Source: Polaromonas sp.
Lineage (GTDB): Bacteria > Pseudomonadota > Gammaproteobacteria > Burkholderiales > Burkholderiaceae_C
Length of the DNA stretch: 64,000 nucleotides
Assembly (NCBI RefSeq): GCF_029945895.1
Contig: NZ_JAQSDL010000112.1
Location: forward strand, 1-64,000
Direction: 5' to 3'
The notes beneath the pieces are model-generated. The model was given only the letters and a program-made list of their open reading frames with translations, ran no database searches and had not been told where the DNA came from. The position numbers and the translations under genes are program-made. Shown here in pieces: positions 20,150 through 28,961 of the stretch. Positions within the stretch are counted from its first letter, which is position 1. The number at the start of each line of letters is the position of its first letter.

Positions 20150-21082
20150 ATGGACCTCAAGCAGCTTGAATATTTTGTGCGCGTGGCCGAACTCGGCAGC
20201 TTCACGCGCGCCTCGATTGCGCTGGACATTGCCCAGCCGGCGCTGAGCCGCCAGATCCGCCTGCTGGAGGTGGAACTGCGGCAGAACCTGCTGACCCGCA
20301 ACGGGCGCGGCGCCATTCCGACGGAAGCCGGCAAACTGCTGCTCAAGCACGGGCGCGGCATCCTGCACCAGGTGGAGGTGGCCCGCGAAGAACTGGGCGC
20401 CGCGCGTGGCGCCCTGGCCGGACGCGTGTCCATCGGCCTGCCGCCCAGCCTGTCCAAACTGATCACCGTGCCGCTCACCCGCGCTTTCCGCCAGCAGTTG
20501 CCGCATGCCCAGCTGACACTGACCGAGGGCTTTTCGGTGCTCATGCACGAGGGCCTGCGTGTGGGCAACCTTGACATGGCCGTTCTCTACAACTCCGAGC
20601 GTTCGCCCGAACTGGACATCACGACGCTGCACACCGAAGAGCTGGTGCTGATTTCCCCGAGGACCAGCATCAAGGCCGGCGCCGCAAAAAAAGGCAAGGC
20701 CGGCAAGCGCCAACCCATCAGCCTCGCCGAGGTGGCTGACCTGCCCCTGATCCTGCCCAGCCGCCCCAACGCTTTTCGCATCCTGATCGAGAGCGAAATG
20801 ATCACGATAGGCCGCAAGCCGCAGATCACGCTGGAAGTGGACGGCCTGAACGCCATCCTGAGCCTGGTCAAGGAAGGCATGGGCCATGCCGTGTTGCCAA
20901 GCTACACGCTGAGCAACGTCGATGATCCAGCACCCTTCCTGTTGCGCAGCATCCACTCCCCGCGCATCATGAGCGAGCTGATGCTGGCGCGTTCCTCGCG
21001 CCGCGCCAGCACCGACACGCAGAAAATGGCGGTCGAGGTGGTCAAGTCGGTGGTGGTCGAGGCGATCAAGCCTTACGCCTGA
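20150..21082 (+). CDS. LysR-family regulator, probably of the protocatechuate operon
   Basis: A 310-residue LTTR: N-terminal winged helix-turn-helix (MDLKQLEYFVRVAELGSFTRASIALDIAQPALSRQIR...) and a C-terminal effector domain. It is divergent from the ModA-like/lig operon with a 193-bp gap that holds an inverted repeat. By analogy with PmdR/LigR-type regulators it is expected to activate the operon on a pathway intermediate. A Lys/Ala-rich insert (AGAAKKGKAGKRQ) around residue 185 is unusual. Confidence 0.87.
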   Translation: MDLKQLEYFVRVAELGSFTRASIALDIAQPALSRQIRLLEVELRQNLLTRNGRGAIPTEAGKLLLKHGRGILHQVEVAREELGAARGALAGRVSIGLPPSLSKLITVPLTRAFRQQLPHAQLTLTEGFSVLMHEGLRVGNLDMAVLYNSERSPELDITTLHTEELVLISPRTSIKAGAAKKGKAGKRQPISLAEVADLPLILPSRPNAFRILIESEMITIGRKPQITLEVDGLNAILSLVKEGMGHAVLPSYTLSNVDDPAPFLLRSIHSPRIMSELMLARSSRRASTDTQKMAVEVVKSVVVEAIKPYA

Positions 21083-21094
21083 GGGCCGGATCAG

Positions 21095-22003
21095 CTACGA
21101 CGACGCCTTGGGTTTCGCTGCCAGCAGCCGGTCCGCATAGTCCTGCCAGCGGGCGTCCTTGCCGATACCGGCAAACACGCCGGCCCGGGCCTGGTCGGCC
21201 ACCCACTGCTGCTTGCCGGCAATCGCCGCCGCCATGAAGGGGTCGAAGCCCGGCCCGGCTTCGCGCACGGTGTTGGCCGCCTCGCGCATTTCCTCGGCGC
21301 GGCGCTGGCCGTGCTGCACCACGCGGCTGAAAAAATAGGCGCCCTGCTTCTGCCAGTCAATGCTCGGAAAGGTTTCGGCCAGGGTCGGCAACACATGGTC
21401 TTCCACACCGTAGGCACGGGCGGTGGTGTAACTCTCGATCACCAGCGCCTCCAGGCCCTTGATCATCACGCTGCGGCACATCTTGATGGCGCTGGCCACA
21501 CCGAGCTTGTCGCTGACGGCCTTCGCATCCATGCCCCAGGCCGCGAGCACGCCGGCCAGTTCGGCCGCACGCGCACCGCCCAGCAGCATCGGCACCCGGA
21601 TGCCGTAGGGCGGCACCGAGGTCATCACCCCGGCTTCGACATAGTGCCCACCCACGGGGTCGATCAGGGCCGCGGCCTGCTGCTTGGTGCCCGGGGAAGC
21701 GGAATTGAGGTCCAGAAAAACGGCGCCAGGCCGAATGTGGGCGGCGGCCGCCTGCGCCACGGCCAGCGTGCTGGACGCGGTGACTGCCGAGATGATCAGG
21801 TCGGCCCGCTCGCACAAGGCTGCCATGGATGCACACGCCGCCACACCGGCCTGCGCCGCATGGGCGCGCTGCGCGTCGCGCAGGGCCGGCACGTCGAAGA
21901 TGAGGTCCCAGGCGCTGACGCCCGCCACCTTGTCCTTGAGGCCGGCCGTGAAAATCTTGCCGACCTCGCCATAACCAATCATGCCCACATGTTCAAACTT
22001 CAC
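21095..22003 (-). CDS. DUF1932 NAD(P)-dependent oxidoreductase (6PGDH-like)
   Basis: This 302-residue protein has a 6-phosphogluconate-dehydrogenase-type Rossmann domain (GMIGYGEVGKIF) and a C-terminal DUF1932 helical domain (about 190-265). The GTG start at 22003 is chosen because AGGAG sits eight bases upstream. The catalytic Lys region (SAIKMCRSVMIKGLEAL) is present, so it is probably a beta-hydroxyacid dehydrogenase relative. The substrate is unknown. Its position after a Bug receptor gene on the same strand suggests an organic-acid role. Confidence 0.8.
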   Translation of the reverse strand: MKFEHVGMIGYGEVGKIFTAGLKDKVAGVSAWDLIFDVPALRDAQRAHAAQAGVAACASMAALCERADLIISAVTASSTLAVAQAAAAHIRPGAVFLDLNSASPGTKQQAAALIDPVGGHYVEAGVMTSVPPYGIRVPMLLGGARAAELAGVLAAWGMDAKAVSDKLGVASAIKMCRSVMIKGLEALVIESYTTARAYGVEDHVLPTLAETFPSIDWQKQGAYFFSRVVQHGQRRAEEMREAANTVREAGPGFDPFMAAAIAGKQQWVADQARAGVFAGIGKDARWQDYADRLLAAKPKASS

Positions 22004-22066
22004 GGATGCTTCTCCTGCGGTTGCCAAGTCCGGCTTGTTGCCGGCCCGATCGTTTCATGAGCCTCG

Positions 22067-23032
22067 TTACTGGGTCGGAATCCTGGCGCGCCGGATCACC
22101 TCGCCCCAGCGCCTGGTTTCACCGGCCAGCAGCTCGGCGGCCTGTTCGGGCGAACTGCCGCGCGCTTCGACGTTCAGCTCGGCCAGCTTCCTGCGAACCT
22201 CCGGCGCGTTGACGGCGGCCACCACCTCCCGGTTCAGCCGCGCAATCACGCTGGGCGGCGTTTTTGCCGGCGCAGCCAGCGCGTTCCAGCTGGAGGCCAC
22301 AAAGGTGGGCAGGCCGCTTTCTTTGGCCGTCGGCACCTCGGGCAGCACCGCGGCGCGCCTGTCGCCGGTGACGGCCAGCGCACGCAAGGCCCCGGCCCGG
22401 ATCTGCGGCAGGAGGGGGCCGAGGATTTCCACCGCCGCGTCAATCTGGCCGCCGCGCAGGGCCGTGACCACCGCCGGCGTGCCGTTGAACGGAACAATCT
22501 GCACGTCGGCCCCGGAGCTGATCTTGAACAATTCGGCCGCCAGGTTCTGCGTGCTGCCGACGTTGATGCTGCCGAGGTTAAGTTTGCCGGGGTGAGTCTT
22601 CGCAAACGCAAGCAGGTCGCCCAGGGTCCTGAATTTCGAATCGGCGGGCGTCACCACGGCAATGTCAAAAAAACCGAGCGTGGAGACCGGCGCGAAGTCG
22701 CGCACCGCATCAAACGGCAGCGACTTGAACAAACCTGCACTGACCGCCGTGCCGTTGGACATCAGCAGCAGGGTGTGGCCGTCGGGCTCGGCCCGGGCCA
22801 CCGTCTCGCCGGCCACCACACCGCCGGCACCGGGCTTGTTGTCGATCACCACCGGCTGGCCCAGCGACTCACCGAGTTTTTGCGCCACCGTGCGCGCGGT
22901 CAGGTCAGCCACGCCGCCGGCCCCGAAAGGCACGACGATGCGAATCGGCTTGGCTGGAAAGGTCTGGGCCGCGGCCGGCAGGGCCAGCATCAGGCAGGCC
23001 AGCAGGCTGGCGGCAAGGCGTTGAAAAATCAT
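22067..23032 (-). CDS. Tripartite tricarboxylate transporter substrate-binding protein (Bug family)
   Basis: The 321-residue periplasmic protein has a signal peptide ending ALPAAAQ, followed by the Bug hallmark FPAKPIRIVVPFGAGGVADLTAR and the PVVIDNKPGAGG motif. Bug proteins bind carboxylates through their backbone and water networks; most have no dedicated permease nearby, as here. The ligand is unknown. It lies between the liv-type ABC transporter and the DUF1932 dehydrogenase. Confidence 0.92.
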   Translation of the reverse strand: MIFQRLAASLLACLMLALPAAAQTFPAKPIRIVVPFGAGGVADLTARTVAQKLGESLGQPVVIDNKPGAGGVVAGETVARAEPDGHTLLLMSNGTAVSAGLFKSLPFDAVRDFAPVSTLGFFDIAVVTPADSKFRTLGDLLAFAKTHPGKLNLGSINVGSTQNLAAELFKISSGADVQIVPFNGTPAVVTALRGGQIDAAVEILGPLLPQIRAGALRALAVTGDRRAAVLPEVPTAKESGLPTFVASSWNALAAPAKTPPSVIARLNREVVAAVNAPEVRRKLAELNVEARGSSPEQAAELLAGETRRWGEVIRRARIPTQ

Positions 23033-23123
23033 GGTGTGCTTGCGGTCGTTGGCATCGCGCCATTTTGTTCCATCCGGCAGTGCAGCCGGCGCCGGCCAGG
23101 GGCTGCGCCGGTAGGAATATGAA

Positions 23124-23181
23124 TCAAAAGTGGCTCCAGCCCTTATGCAACGTTCGCAAGCAGCTATTAATTCAGTAGCAA
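23124..23181 (+). repeat. Dispersed ~55-bp repeat, copy 7
   Basis: GGCTCCAGCCCTTATGC, then TCGCAAGCAGCTATTAATTC with a TAGC arm. Between the minus-strand livF and Bug genes, so the two may not share a transcript. Confidence 0.8.
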
Positions 23182-23199
23182 GTGAACAGCAAGACAGGG

Positions 23200-23904
23200 T
23201 CAGCGCGCCACGCCCAGCAGCTGCTCAAGCAGCTGCGGCTGCTCGAGCAACTCGTCGGCTGTGCCGGCATGCACCACCGTGCCGCGGTCCAGCACCACCG
23301 CGCTGTCGGAGATTCTCAGGATCGCCTGCGGATGCTGCTCGACAATGATGGCCGACAGCCCTTCGTCCCGCGTCACGCGGCGAATCGCCAGCAGCAGCTC
23401 TTCCACAATGATGGGCGCCAGGCCTTCGAGCGGCTCATCGAGCAGCAGCAGGCGCGGGTTGAGCACCAGCGCGCGGCCGACCGCCAGCATCTGCTGCTCG
23501 CCGCCCGACAGCTGCGTGCCCAGGTTGGTCTTGCGTTCGCCCAGGCGCGGAAACATCTCGTAGACCCGGGCCGGCGTCCAGCGGCCCGGCCGCGCCACCG
23601 CGGTCAGGTTTTCATGCACCGTCAGCGACTTGAAGATGTTGCGCTCCTGCGGCACCCAGCCTATGCCGGCGGCCGCGCGTTCATGCGGGGCCATCTTGTG
23701 CAGCGCCTTGCCCGCCAGCAGGATGCTGCCGCCGTGCTGCCGCGTGGCGCCGGCCAGCGTGTTGATCAGCGTGGTTTTGCCGGTGCCGTTGCGCCCCAGC
23801 AGCGCCAGCGTCTTGCCTTCGTCCAGCGACAGCGACACGCCCTGCAGCACCACCGCCTCGCCATAACCGGCGCTGAGCTTGTCAACCCGAAGCAGTTCAG
23901 TCAT
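23200..23904 (-). CDS. livF: Branched-chain-type ABC transporter ATPase LivF-like
   Basis: A 234-residue ATPase starting MTELLRVDKLSAGYG. Walker A GRNGTGKTT, signature LSGGEQQ and Walker B LLLLDEP are intact. It pairs with the LivG-like ATPase to drive the transporter encoded by the same cluster. The start at 23904 overlaps livG by 8 bases. In this context the cargo is more likely an aromatic acid than an amino acid (inference). Confidence 0.92.
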   Translation of the reverse strand: MTELLRVDKLSAGYGEAVVLQGVSLSLDEGKTLALLGRNGTGKTTLINTLAGATRQHGGSILLAGKALHKMAPHERAAAGIGWVPQERNIFKSLTVHENLTAVARPGRWTPARVYEMFPRLGERKTNLGTQLSGGEQQMLAVGRALVLNPRLLLLDEPLEGLAPIIVEELLLAIRRVTRDEGLSAIIVEQHPQAILRISDSAVVLDRGTVVHAGTADELLEQPQLLEQLLGVAR

Positions 23905-24673
23905 GGTGGGCCTCCCCTTTGGCATCCTCGCCATGACCCAGATAAACGGCCTTGACTTCGGGATCGTTGGCAATCTGGTCCGGGTCGCCTTCGGTCAGCA
24001 CCGTGCCGTTGACCAGCACCGTCATGCGGGTGGCAAAGCTGAACACCAGGTCCATGTCGTGTTCGATCAGCAGCACCGACACGTCGGCCGGCAGGGCCGC
24101 CACGGTCTGCAGCAGCTCCTCGCGTTCGCCGGCCGGCACCCCGGCCACCGGCTCGTCGAGCAGCAGCACGCGCGGCTCGCAGGCCAGCGCAATCGCAATT
24201 TCCAGCAGCCGGCGTTTGCCATAGGCCAGCACGCGGGTCGGCTGGTCCATCACCTCGGTCAGGTGAAACTGCTCCAGCAGCTGCGCACAACGTTCGCTCA
24301 CCGCGGCGTTGCGCCCCAACGCCTGCCACCAGCGCAGCCCCAGGCCCCGGTGTTGCGACACCGTCAGTGCCAGCGTCTGCAGCGGGCTCAGGGAGTCGAA
24401 CAGCTGGTTGATCTGGAAGGTGCGCACCATGCCGCGCTTCACACGCTGGTGCGGCGCCAGTTGCGTGATGTCTTCGCCAAGCAGGGTAATGCGCCCTTCG
24501 GTCGGTTGCAGCATGCCCGTCAGCAGATTGATCAGCGTCGTCTTGCCGGCGCCGTTCGGGCCGATCAGCGCGTGGCGCGCGCCTTGTTGCAGGTTCAGCG
24601 TGACGTTGTTGGTGGCGGTGATGCCGCCAAAACGCATCACCAGGCCGCTGGCCTGAAGCACGGTCTGTGTCAT
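23897..24673 (-). CDS. livG: Branched-chain-type ABC transporter ATPase LivG-like
   Basis: A 258-residue ATPase with Walker A GPNGAGKTT and Walker B VLLLDEPVAG. The signature loop is degenerate: RVLAYGKRRLLEIA replaces the usual LSxGQ-like sequence (YGxQR in LivG), normal for this subfamily. The insert VKRGMVRTFQINQLFDSL is typical of LivG. ATGA overlap with the livM stop indicates coupling. Confidence 0.92.
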   Translation of the reverse strand: MTQTVLQASGLVMRFGGITATNNVTLNLQQGARHALIGPNGAGKTTLINLLTGMLQPTEGRITLLGEDITQLAPHQRVKRGMVRTFQINQLFDSLSPLQTLALTVSQHRGLGLRWWQALGRNAAVSERCAQLLEQFHLTEVMDQPTRVLAYGKRRLLEIAIALACEPRVLLLDEPVAGVPAGEREELLQTVAALPADVSVLLIEHDMDLVFSFATRMTVLVNGTVLTEGDPDQIANDPEVKAVYLGHGEDAKGEAHHD

Positions 24674-25644
24674 GCGCCGCCCCGCTTCCTGAACCAGGTC
24701 CAGGGCCGCAGCAGGCGCTCGCGCCCGACCAGCACCAGCACCACCAGGAACAGGCCGATCCAGAAGGTCCAGTACTGCGGCGTGATGCTCGAGAGCGTGT
24801 CCTGCATCAGCTTGAACACCACCGCGCCGACAATGCCGCCGTACAGCCAGCCGACACCGCCGACCACCAGCACCAGCATCACATCGGCGGAACGGTGAAA
24901 GTCGAACACGTCCAGCGAGGCAAAACCGGTGGTCTGCGCCAGCAAGGCACCGGCCGCCCCGGCCACACCGGCCGACACCGTGTAGACCAGCGCCAGCCGC
25001 GAATGCACGGGAATGCCGATGGCCATGGCGCGCAGGCGGTTGTCGCGAATCGCCATCAGCGTGGCGCCGAACGGTGAATGCACCAGGCGCCGGGCCAGCA
25101 CAAAAAACACCAGGCCAATACACAGCGAGTAATACGCCGCGGTGCGGCCGGACAGGTCGAACTCGAAGGTGCCGAGCAGCGGCCCCATGACCACGCCCTG
25201 CAGGCCGTCGGCGCCGCCGGTGAGCCAGTCGAGCCGGTTGGCCAGCTCCATAAGGATCAGGCCCATGCCCAGCGTGACCATCAGCCGCGTCAGGTCGCTG
25301 CCACGCATGATGGTCAGGCTGCAGATCGCGCCCAGCAGGGTCGAGATGCCGATGGCAAAGGCCAGGCCGACCAGCGGATCGGGCATCACGTGTTTGGCGA
25401 ACAATGCCGCCGCATAGGCGCCCATGCCGAAAAATGCCGCATGGCCCAGCGAGACGATGCCGGTGTAACCCAGGATCAGGTCCAGCGAAATCGCGAACAG
25501 CGCCACGATGGCGATTTCATTGATGATCAGCGCGTGGCTGGACAGCAGCAGCGGCGAGGCAAAGGCCAGCAGCCACAGCACCGGCTCCCAGGGCTTGAGG
25601 CGCGCGCTGTAAAGCAGGGATTTTTGCGTGGCGTTGTTCATCAT
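24670..25644 (-). CDS. livM: Branched-chain-type ABC transporter permease LivM-like
   Basis: The 324-residue inner-membrane protein has 8-9 hydrophobic segments and the LivM motif GYTGIVSLGHAAFFGMGAYAAA. The cytoplasmic EAA-like loop is represented by IRDNRLRAMAIGIP. It forms the translocation pore with LivH. Four-base overlaps link it to livH and livG. Confidence 0.93.
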   Translation of the reverse strand: MMNNATQKSLLYSARLKPWEPVLWLLAFASPLLLSSHALIINEIAIVALFAISLDLILGYTGIVSLGHAAFFGMGAYAAALFAKHVMPDPLVGLAFAIGISTLLGAICSLTIMRGSDLTRLMVTLGMGLILMELANRLDWLTGGADGLQGVVMGPLLGTFEFDLSGRTAAYYSLCIGLVFFVLARRLVHSPFGATLMAIRDNRLRAMAIGIPVHSRLALVYTVSAGVAGAAGALLAQTTGFASLDVFDFHRSADVMLVLVVGGVGWLYGGIVGAVVFKLMQDTLSSITPQYWTFWIGLFLVVLVLVGRERLLRPWTWFRKRGGA

Positions 25645-26513
25645 TTGCCCCCCTTGCGCACGAACAGGCCTTGCGGGCGCCAGATCAGGATGACGATCAT
25701 CAGGCTGTAGACGATGAAGGCGCCGAGCTTGGGCACGTAGTATTTGCCCGCCACGTCGGCAATGCCCAGCAGCAGCGCCGCCAGCAGCGGCCCGGTGATG
25801 GACGAGGTGCCGCCGACGGCGACAACGATCAGGAAGTAAATCATGAATTTCAGCGGAAAGGTCGGGTCCAGCCCCAGCACTTCGGCGCCCAGCGCGCCGC
25901 CCAGGCCGGCCAGGCCGGAGCCGACGGCAAAAGTGGAGAGAAACACCACATTGACATTGATGCCCAGGCCGGCCGCCACGCGCTGGTCATCGACCGAGGC
26001 GCGCAGGCGACTGCCGAAACGTGTGCGGGCCAGCACGTACTGCAGCGCAATCGTCAGCGCCGCACACACGGCAATGATGAACAGGCGGTAGTGCCCCATG
26101 CCCAGCACCCAGGCGCCGCTGCCGATCTCGGTGCGGCCGCGCAGCCAGTCAGGCAACTGGATGATCTGCTGGGTCGAGCCCATGAAGTAGTCCATGCTGG
26201 CCACGGCCATGAAGGTCAGGCCGATGGAAAACAGCACCTGGTCCAGGTGCGGCCTGGCGTACATGGGCCGGTACAGCGTGCGCTCCAGCACCCCGCCCAG
26301 CAGCGCCGCGCCCAGGAAAGCCAGTGGCAGGCACAGCAGGAAAGGCACGCCCAGGCGCTGCATCAGCAGCACCGTGATGTAGCCGCCAACCATGGCAAAC
26401 GCGCCATGCGCGAGGTTGATGAAATTCATCAGGCCCATGGTGACCGCCAGGCCGACCGCGAGCACAAACAGCAGCATGCCGTAGGCAATGCCGTCAAAAA
26501 GAATGGTCAACAT
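25641..26513 (-). CDS. livH: Branched-chain-type ABC transporter permease LivH-like
   Basis: The 290-residue permease has the LivH pattern GLMNFINLAHGAFAMVGGYI near the N-terminus and the coupling-loop segment LRASVDDQRVAAGLGINV. It overlaps livM by four bases. A 160-bp gap rich in repeat-like hairpins separates it from the receptor gene upstream, as is common where the receptor is made in excess. Confidence 0.93.
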   Translation of the reverse strand: MLTILFDGIAYGMLLFVLAVGLAVTMGLMNFINLAHGAFAMVGGYITVLLMQRLGVPFLLCLPLAFLGAALLGGVLERTLYRPMYARPHLDQVLFSIGLTFMAVASMDYFMGSTQQIIQLPDWLRGRTEIGSGAWVLGMGHYRLFIIAVCAALTIALQYVLARTRFGSRLRASVDDQRVAAGLGINVNVVFLSTFAVGSGLAGLGGALGAEVLGLDPTFPLKFMIYFLIVVAVGGTSSITGPLLAALLLGIADVAGKYYVPKLGAFIVYSLMIVILIWRPQGLFVRKGGK

Positions 26514-26582
26514 GTTTTGGCCAGATAGTCAGAAGCTGCTTGAAGGAGCCATTCCAGGACGCCGCGGAACCGGCCTCGGCCT

Positions 26583-26663
26583 GCCCTGAGCCTGCCGAAG
26601 GGCCGGGCCGCAGGCGTTGCCCCCCTGCAAGGGGAACAGGCTACACGCAGTGAGCCTGGATGG
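26583..26663 (-). repeat. Repeat-rich spacer between receptor and permease genes
   Basis: Positions 26583-26602 match the reverse complement of a widely dispersed proteobacterial repeat (CTTCGGCAGGCTCAGGGC form). They are followed by a CCCCCTGCAAGGGG hairpin and a CAGTGAGCCTGG segment typical of Comamonadaceae spacers. It may stabilise the receptor mRNA. Confidence 0.5.
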
Positions 26664-26673
26664 GGGTGTGCAA

Positions 26674-27846
26674 CTACTTTGTTTTGCCGGGGTCTTTCAC
26701 GTCCTTGATGGTTTCGAACTCGACGTTGTAGAGCTGGCCGCCGACTTTTTCGACCTTGCGGATGTAGACGTTCTGCACGATGTCGCGGGTCTGCGCATCG
26801 ATGAACACCGGGCCGCGCGGGCTCTCGAAGACCTGGCCCTTCATCGCACCGAGCAGGGCCTCGCCGCCGCCGTTGCCCTTGGTGGTTTTCAGGGCGTCGT
26901 AGATCACGCGCATGCCGTCGTAACCGCCGACGGCCATGAAGTTGGGGCGCAGGCCCTTGTTGGCCTTGCTGAAGGCATCGACAAACTTCTGGTTCAGCGC
27001 CGACTTATGCGCCGCAGAGTAGTGGTGCGAGGTCACCACGCCGACGGCAACATCACCCATGTCGTTCAGGATGTCGTCATCGGTCACGTCCCCGGTGGCG
27101 ATCAGCTTGATGCCGGCCTTGTCCAGGCCGCGTTCGGCGAACTGCTTCATCAGCGCAGAGCCGGCGCCAGACGGCACAAAGGCAAACACGGCGTCGGGCT
27201 TGGCGTCGCGCACTTTCTGCAGGAAAGGCGCGAAGTCGGGGTTGCGCAGCGGCACCCGCACGGCCTCGACCACGGTGCCGCCGTTGAAGGTGAAGCGGTC
27301 CTTGAAGGTGCGCTCGGCGTCGATACCGGGGCCGTAGTCGGACACCAGGCTCACCACCTTCTTGATGCCGTTTTTCGGCGCCCAGTCGGCAATGCCGATG
27401 GTGACCTGCGGCAAGGTGAAGCTTGTGCGCACGATGTAGGGCGAAGCCTGCGTGATGCTGGACGTGGCCGCCGCCATCACCACCATCGGTGTCTTGGACT
27501 GCGTAGCCAGCGGGGCGGTGGCAAAGGCCAGCGGCGTCAGGCCGAAGCCGGCCAGCACGTTGACCTTGTCGTTGACGATCATCTCCTGCGCCAGGCGCTT
27601 GGTCACGTCGGGCGTGCCGGTGTCGTCCTTGATGATCAGCTCGATTTTCTTGCCGGCCACGTTGTCGCCGTTTTGGGCCATGTAAAGCCTGGCCGCCGCT
27701 TCAATCTGGCGCCCGGTCGAGGCGAAAGGACCGGTCATGGGAAGAATCAGGCCGACCTTGAAGGTGTTGGTCTGCGCGACGGCGCTGCCTGCGGCCAGTG
27801 TGGCGACAGCCAGGGCGATGGTGCCGAGAAAGATTCGTTTTTGCAT
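26674..27846 (-). CDS. livJ: ABC transporter substrate-binding protein (LivJ-like)
   Basis: A 390-residue periplasmic receptor: signal peptide ending GSAVAQ, then FKVGLILPMTGPFASTGRQIEAA typical of the type I periplasmic-binding fold. The start at 27846 follows a GAGA ribosome site. It belongs to the group that includes receptors for aromatic acids as well as amino acids. Flanked by vanillate and protocatechuate genes, it is a candidate vanillate/protocatechuate receptor, as in the PcaMNVWX-type ABC systems (inference). Confidence 0.92.
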   Translation of the reverse strand: MQKRIFLGTIALAVATLAAGSAVAQTNTFKVGLILPMTGPFASTGRQIEAAARLYMAQNGDNVAGKKIELIIKDDTGTPDVTKRLAQEMIVNDKVNVLAGFGLTPLAFATAPLATQSKTPMVVMAAATSSITQASPYIVRTSFTLPQVTIGIADWAPKNGIKKVVSLVSDYGPGIDAERTFKDRFTFNGGTVVEAVRVPLRNPDFAPFLQKVRDAKPDAVFAFVPSGAGSALMKQFAERGLDKAGIKLIATGDVTDDDILNDMGDVAVGVVTSHHYSAAHKSALNQKFVDAFSKANKGLRPNFMAVGGYDGMRVIYDALKTTKGNGGGEALLGAMKGQVFESPRGPVFIDAQTRDIVQNVYIRKVEKVGGQLYNVEFETIKDVKDPGKTK

Positions 27847-27953
27847 GGTCTCTCCAGAGGGTTCAAAAAAGGGGGCGTTCAACGGGTCACCGGGGACTAT
27901 CCCCCTGCACGGGCAGATGCGCAAGATGGATTTCAGCCTTGCAGCTATAGCAA

Positions 27954-27963
27954 ATATGCATAT
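27954..27963 (-). promoter_or_regulatory. ATATGCATAT palindrome upstream of livJ
   Basis: A perfect 10-bp palindrome lies 108 bp before the livJ start, next to a TATAGC element. The adjacent GntR gene and the vanA promoter use a related but distinct ATGTATACAT site, so this could be a second regulator site. Weak evidence alone. Confidence 0.3.
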
Positions 27964-27986
27964 CAACCCCCGGCGGCTTGCAGCGT

Positions 27987-28757
27987 TCAGCCGCGTTTGC
28001 GGATCAGGCGCACGCCGGGCATGCGCTCCAGGTCCTGGCTTTGCATGGCTTCGAGCAGGTTGCGCTGGGCAATACGCGAGTGCTCGCGCATGATGGCTTC
28101 GGCACGTGCGCCTTCGCGCCGCTCGATGGCGTCGAGCACCTGGCGGTGCTGGTCCTGCGCCACGATCAGCATGTCGCGCGCCTGCGGCGAGTTGGCCTGC
28201 GACACGACAAAGCCCGAAGGTGAGGCAAACGGCAGGCTCACGACACGTTCGAGTTCACGGGTGATCACCGTGCTGCCGGCCATGTCGCTGAGCAGGTTGT
28301 GAAAACGCTGGTTCAGCGTGACGTAACGCAGAAAGGCCTCGTCGTCGAGCGCGGGCTGGCTCAGCACGGCGTCGATCTGACCGAGACAGTCGCGCGCATG
28401 AGCCAGCAGCGCGGCGGCCACCCCGCGTTCGGCCGCCAGCCGGGCTGACAGCCCTTCGAGCGTGCCGCGCAGTTCAATCGCCTCGGACACATCACGCTCA
28501 GAAAACGTGCGGACCGCATAACCGCCATTGACCAGCGCCTCCAGCAGGCCCTCCTGCTCCAGCCGCATCAGCGCCGCGCGAATCGGCGTGCGCGACACCC
28601 CGAGCCTTTCAACAATGGCCAGTTCGGCAATACGCGCGCCGCCAGGCAGCTCGCCGGCCAGAATCATTTCGCGCAGCCGCAGCTGCGCCTTGACGGTCTG
28701 GGAGGCGCCCGGCTCCTGCGTCTCAGCGGTGGCCGGGGAAAGTGTTTTCTCGTTCAT
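27987..28757 (-). CDS. vanR: GntR-family regulator, FCD domain (VanR-like)
   Basis: A 256-residue FadR-subfamily repressor: winged helix-turn-helix (about 25-90, VKAQLRLREMILAGELPGGARIAE, GVSRTPIRAALMRLEQEGLL) and an all-helical FCD ligand domain (about 95-225). It is divergent from vanA, and TGTATACA-type palindromes flank its promoter and the vanA -10. VanR proteins repress vanAB until vanillate binds. The symbol is by context and family. Confidence 0.85.
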   Translation of the reverse strand: MNEKTLSPATAETQEPGASQTVKAQLRLREMILAGELPGGARIAELAIVERLGVSRTPIRAALMRLEQEGLLEALVNGGYAVRTFSERDVSEAIELRGTLEGLSARLAAERGVAAALLAHARDCLGQIDAVLSQPALDDEAFLRYVTLNQRFHNLLSDMAGSTVITRELERVVSLPFASPSGFVVSQANSPQARDMLIVAQDQHRQVLDAIERREGARAEAIMREHSRIAQRNLLEAMQSQDLERMPGVRLIRKRG

Positions 28758-28770
28758 CTGGACTCCTCAA

Positions 28771-28778
28771 TGTATACA
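28771..28778 (-). promoter_or_regulatory. TGTATACA palindrome near the vanR-like start
   Basis: This 8-bp palindrome lies 14 bp upstream of the regulator ATG. It matches the core of the stronger site near vanA, 72 bp away, and suggests autoregulation. Confidence 0.6.
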
Positions 28779-28823
28779 GCAGATACCTGTTTTGACTGAT
28801 TTACTGGGTATTGAACGTCAATT

Positions 28824-28852
28824 TTGATAAATTTCCAACTGCATGTATACAT
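28824..28852 (+). promoter_or_regulatory. vanA promoter with overlapping operator
   Basis: TTGATA (28824-28829) and TATACA (28846-28851) are separated by 16 bp. The perfect palindrome ATGTATACAT (28843-28852) covers the -10 element, so binding of the divergent GntR protein would block RNA polymerase. Confidence 0.65.
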
Positions 28853-28961
28853 AAAACTCATTTTTTTGCATAATCGCCGCTTGAGCCGCCCGCCGTTCCA
28901 GGCGGCCTGCATCGCCAAAGAAACCAGCCCACCCACACCCCTCCCCTTACGGACAAGCGTC

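Noticed and set aside
26617-28302. 561-codon plus-strand open frame across livJ and the GntR gene
   Set aside because: The composition is His/Arg/Gly-rich, no family resemblance is seen, and the minus-strand genes are clear.
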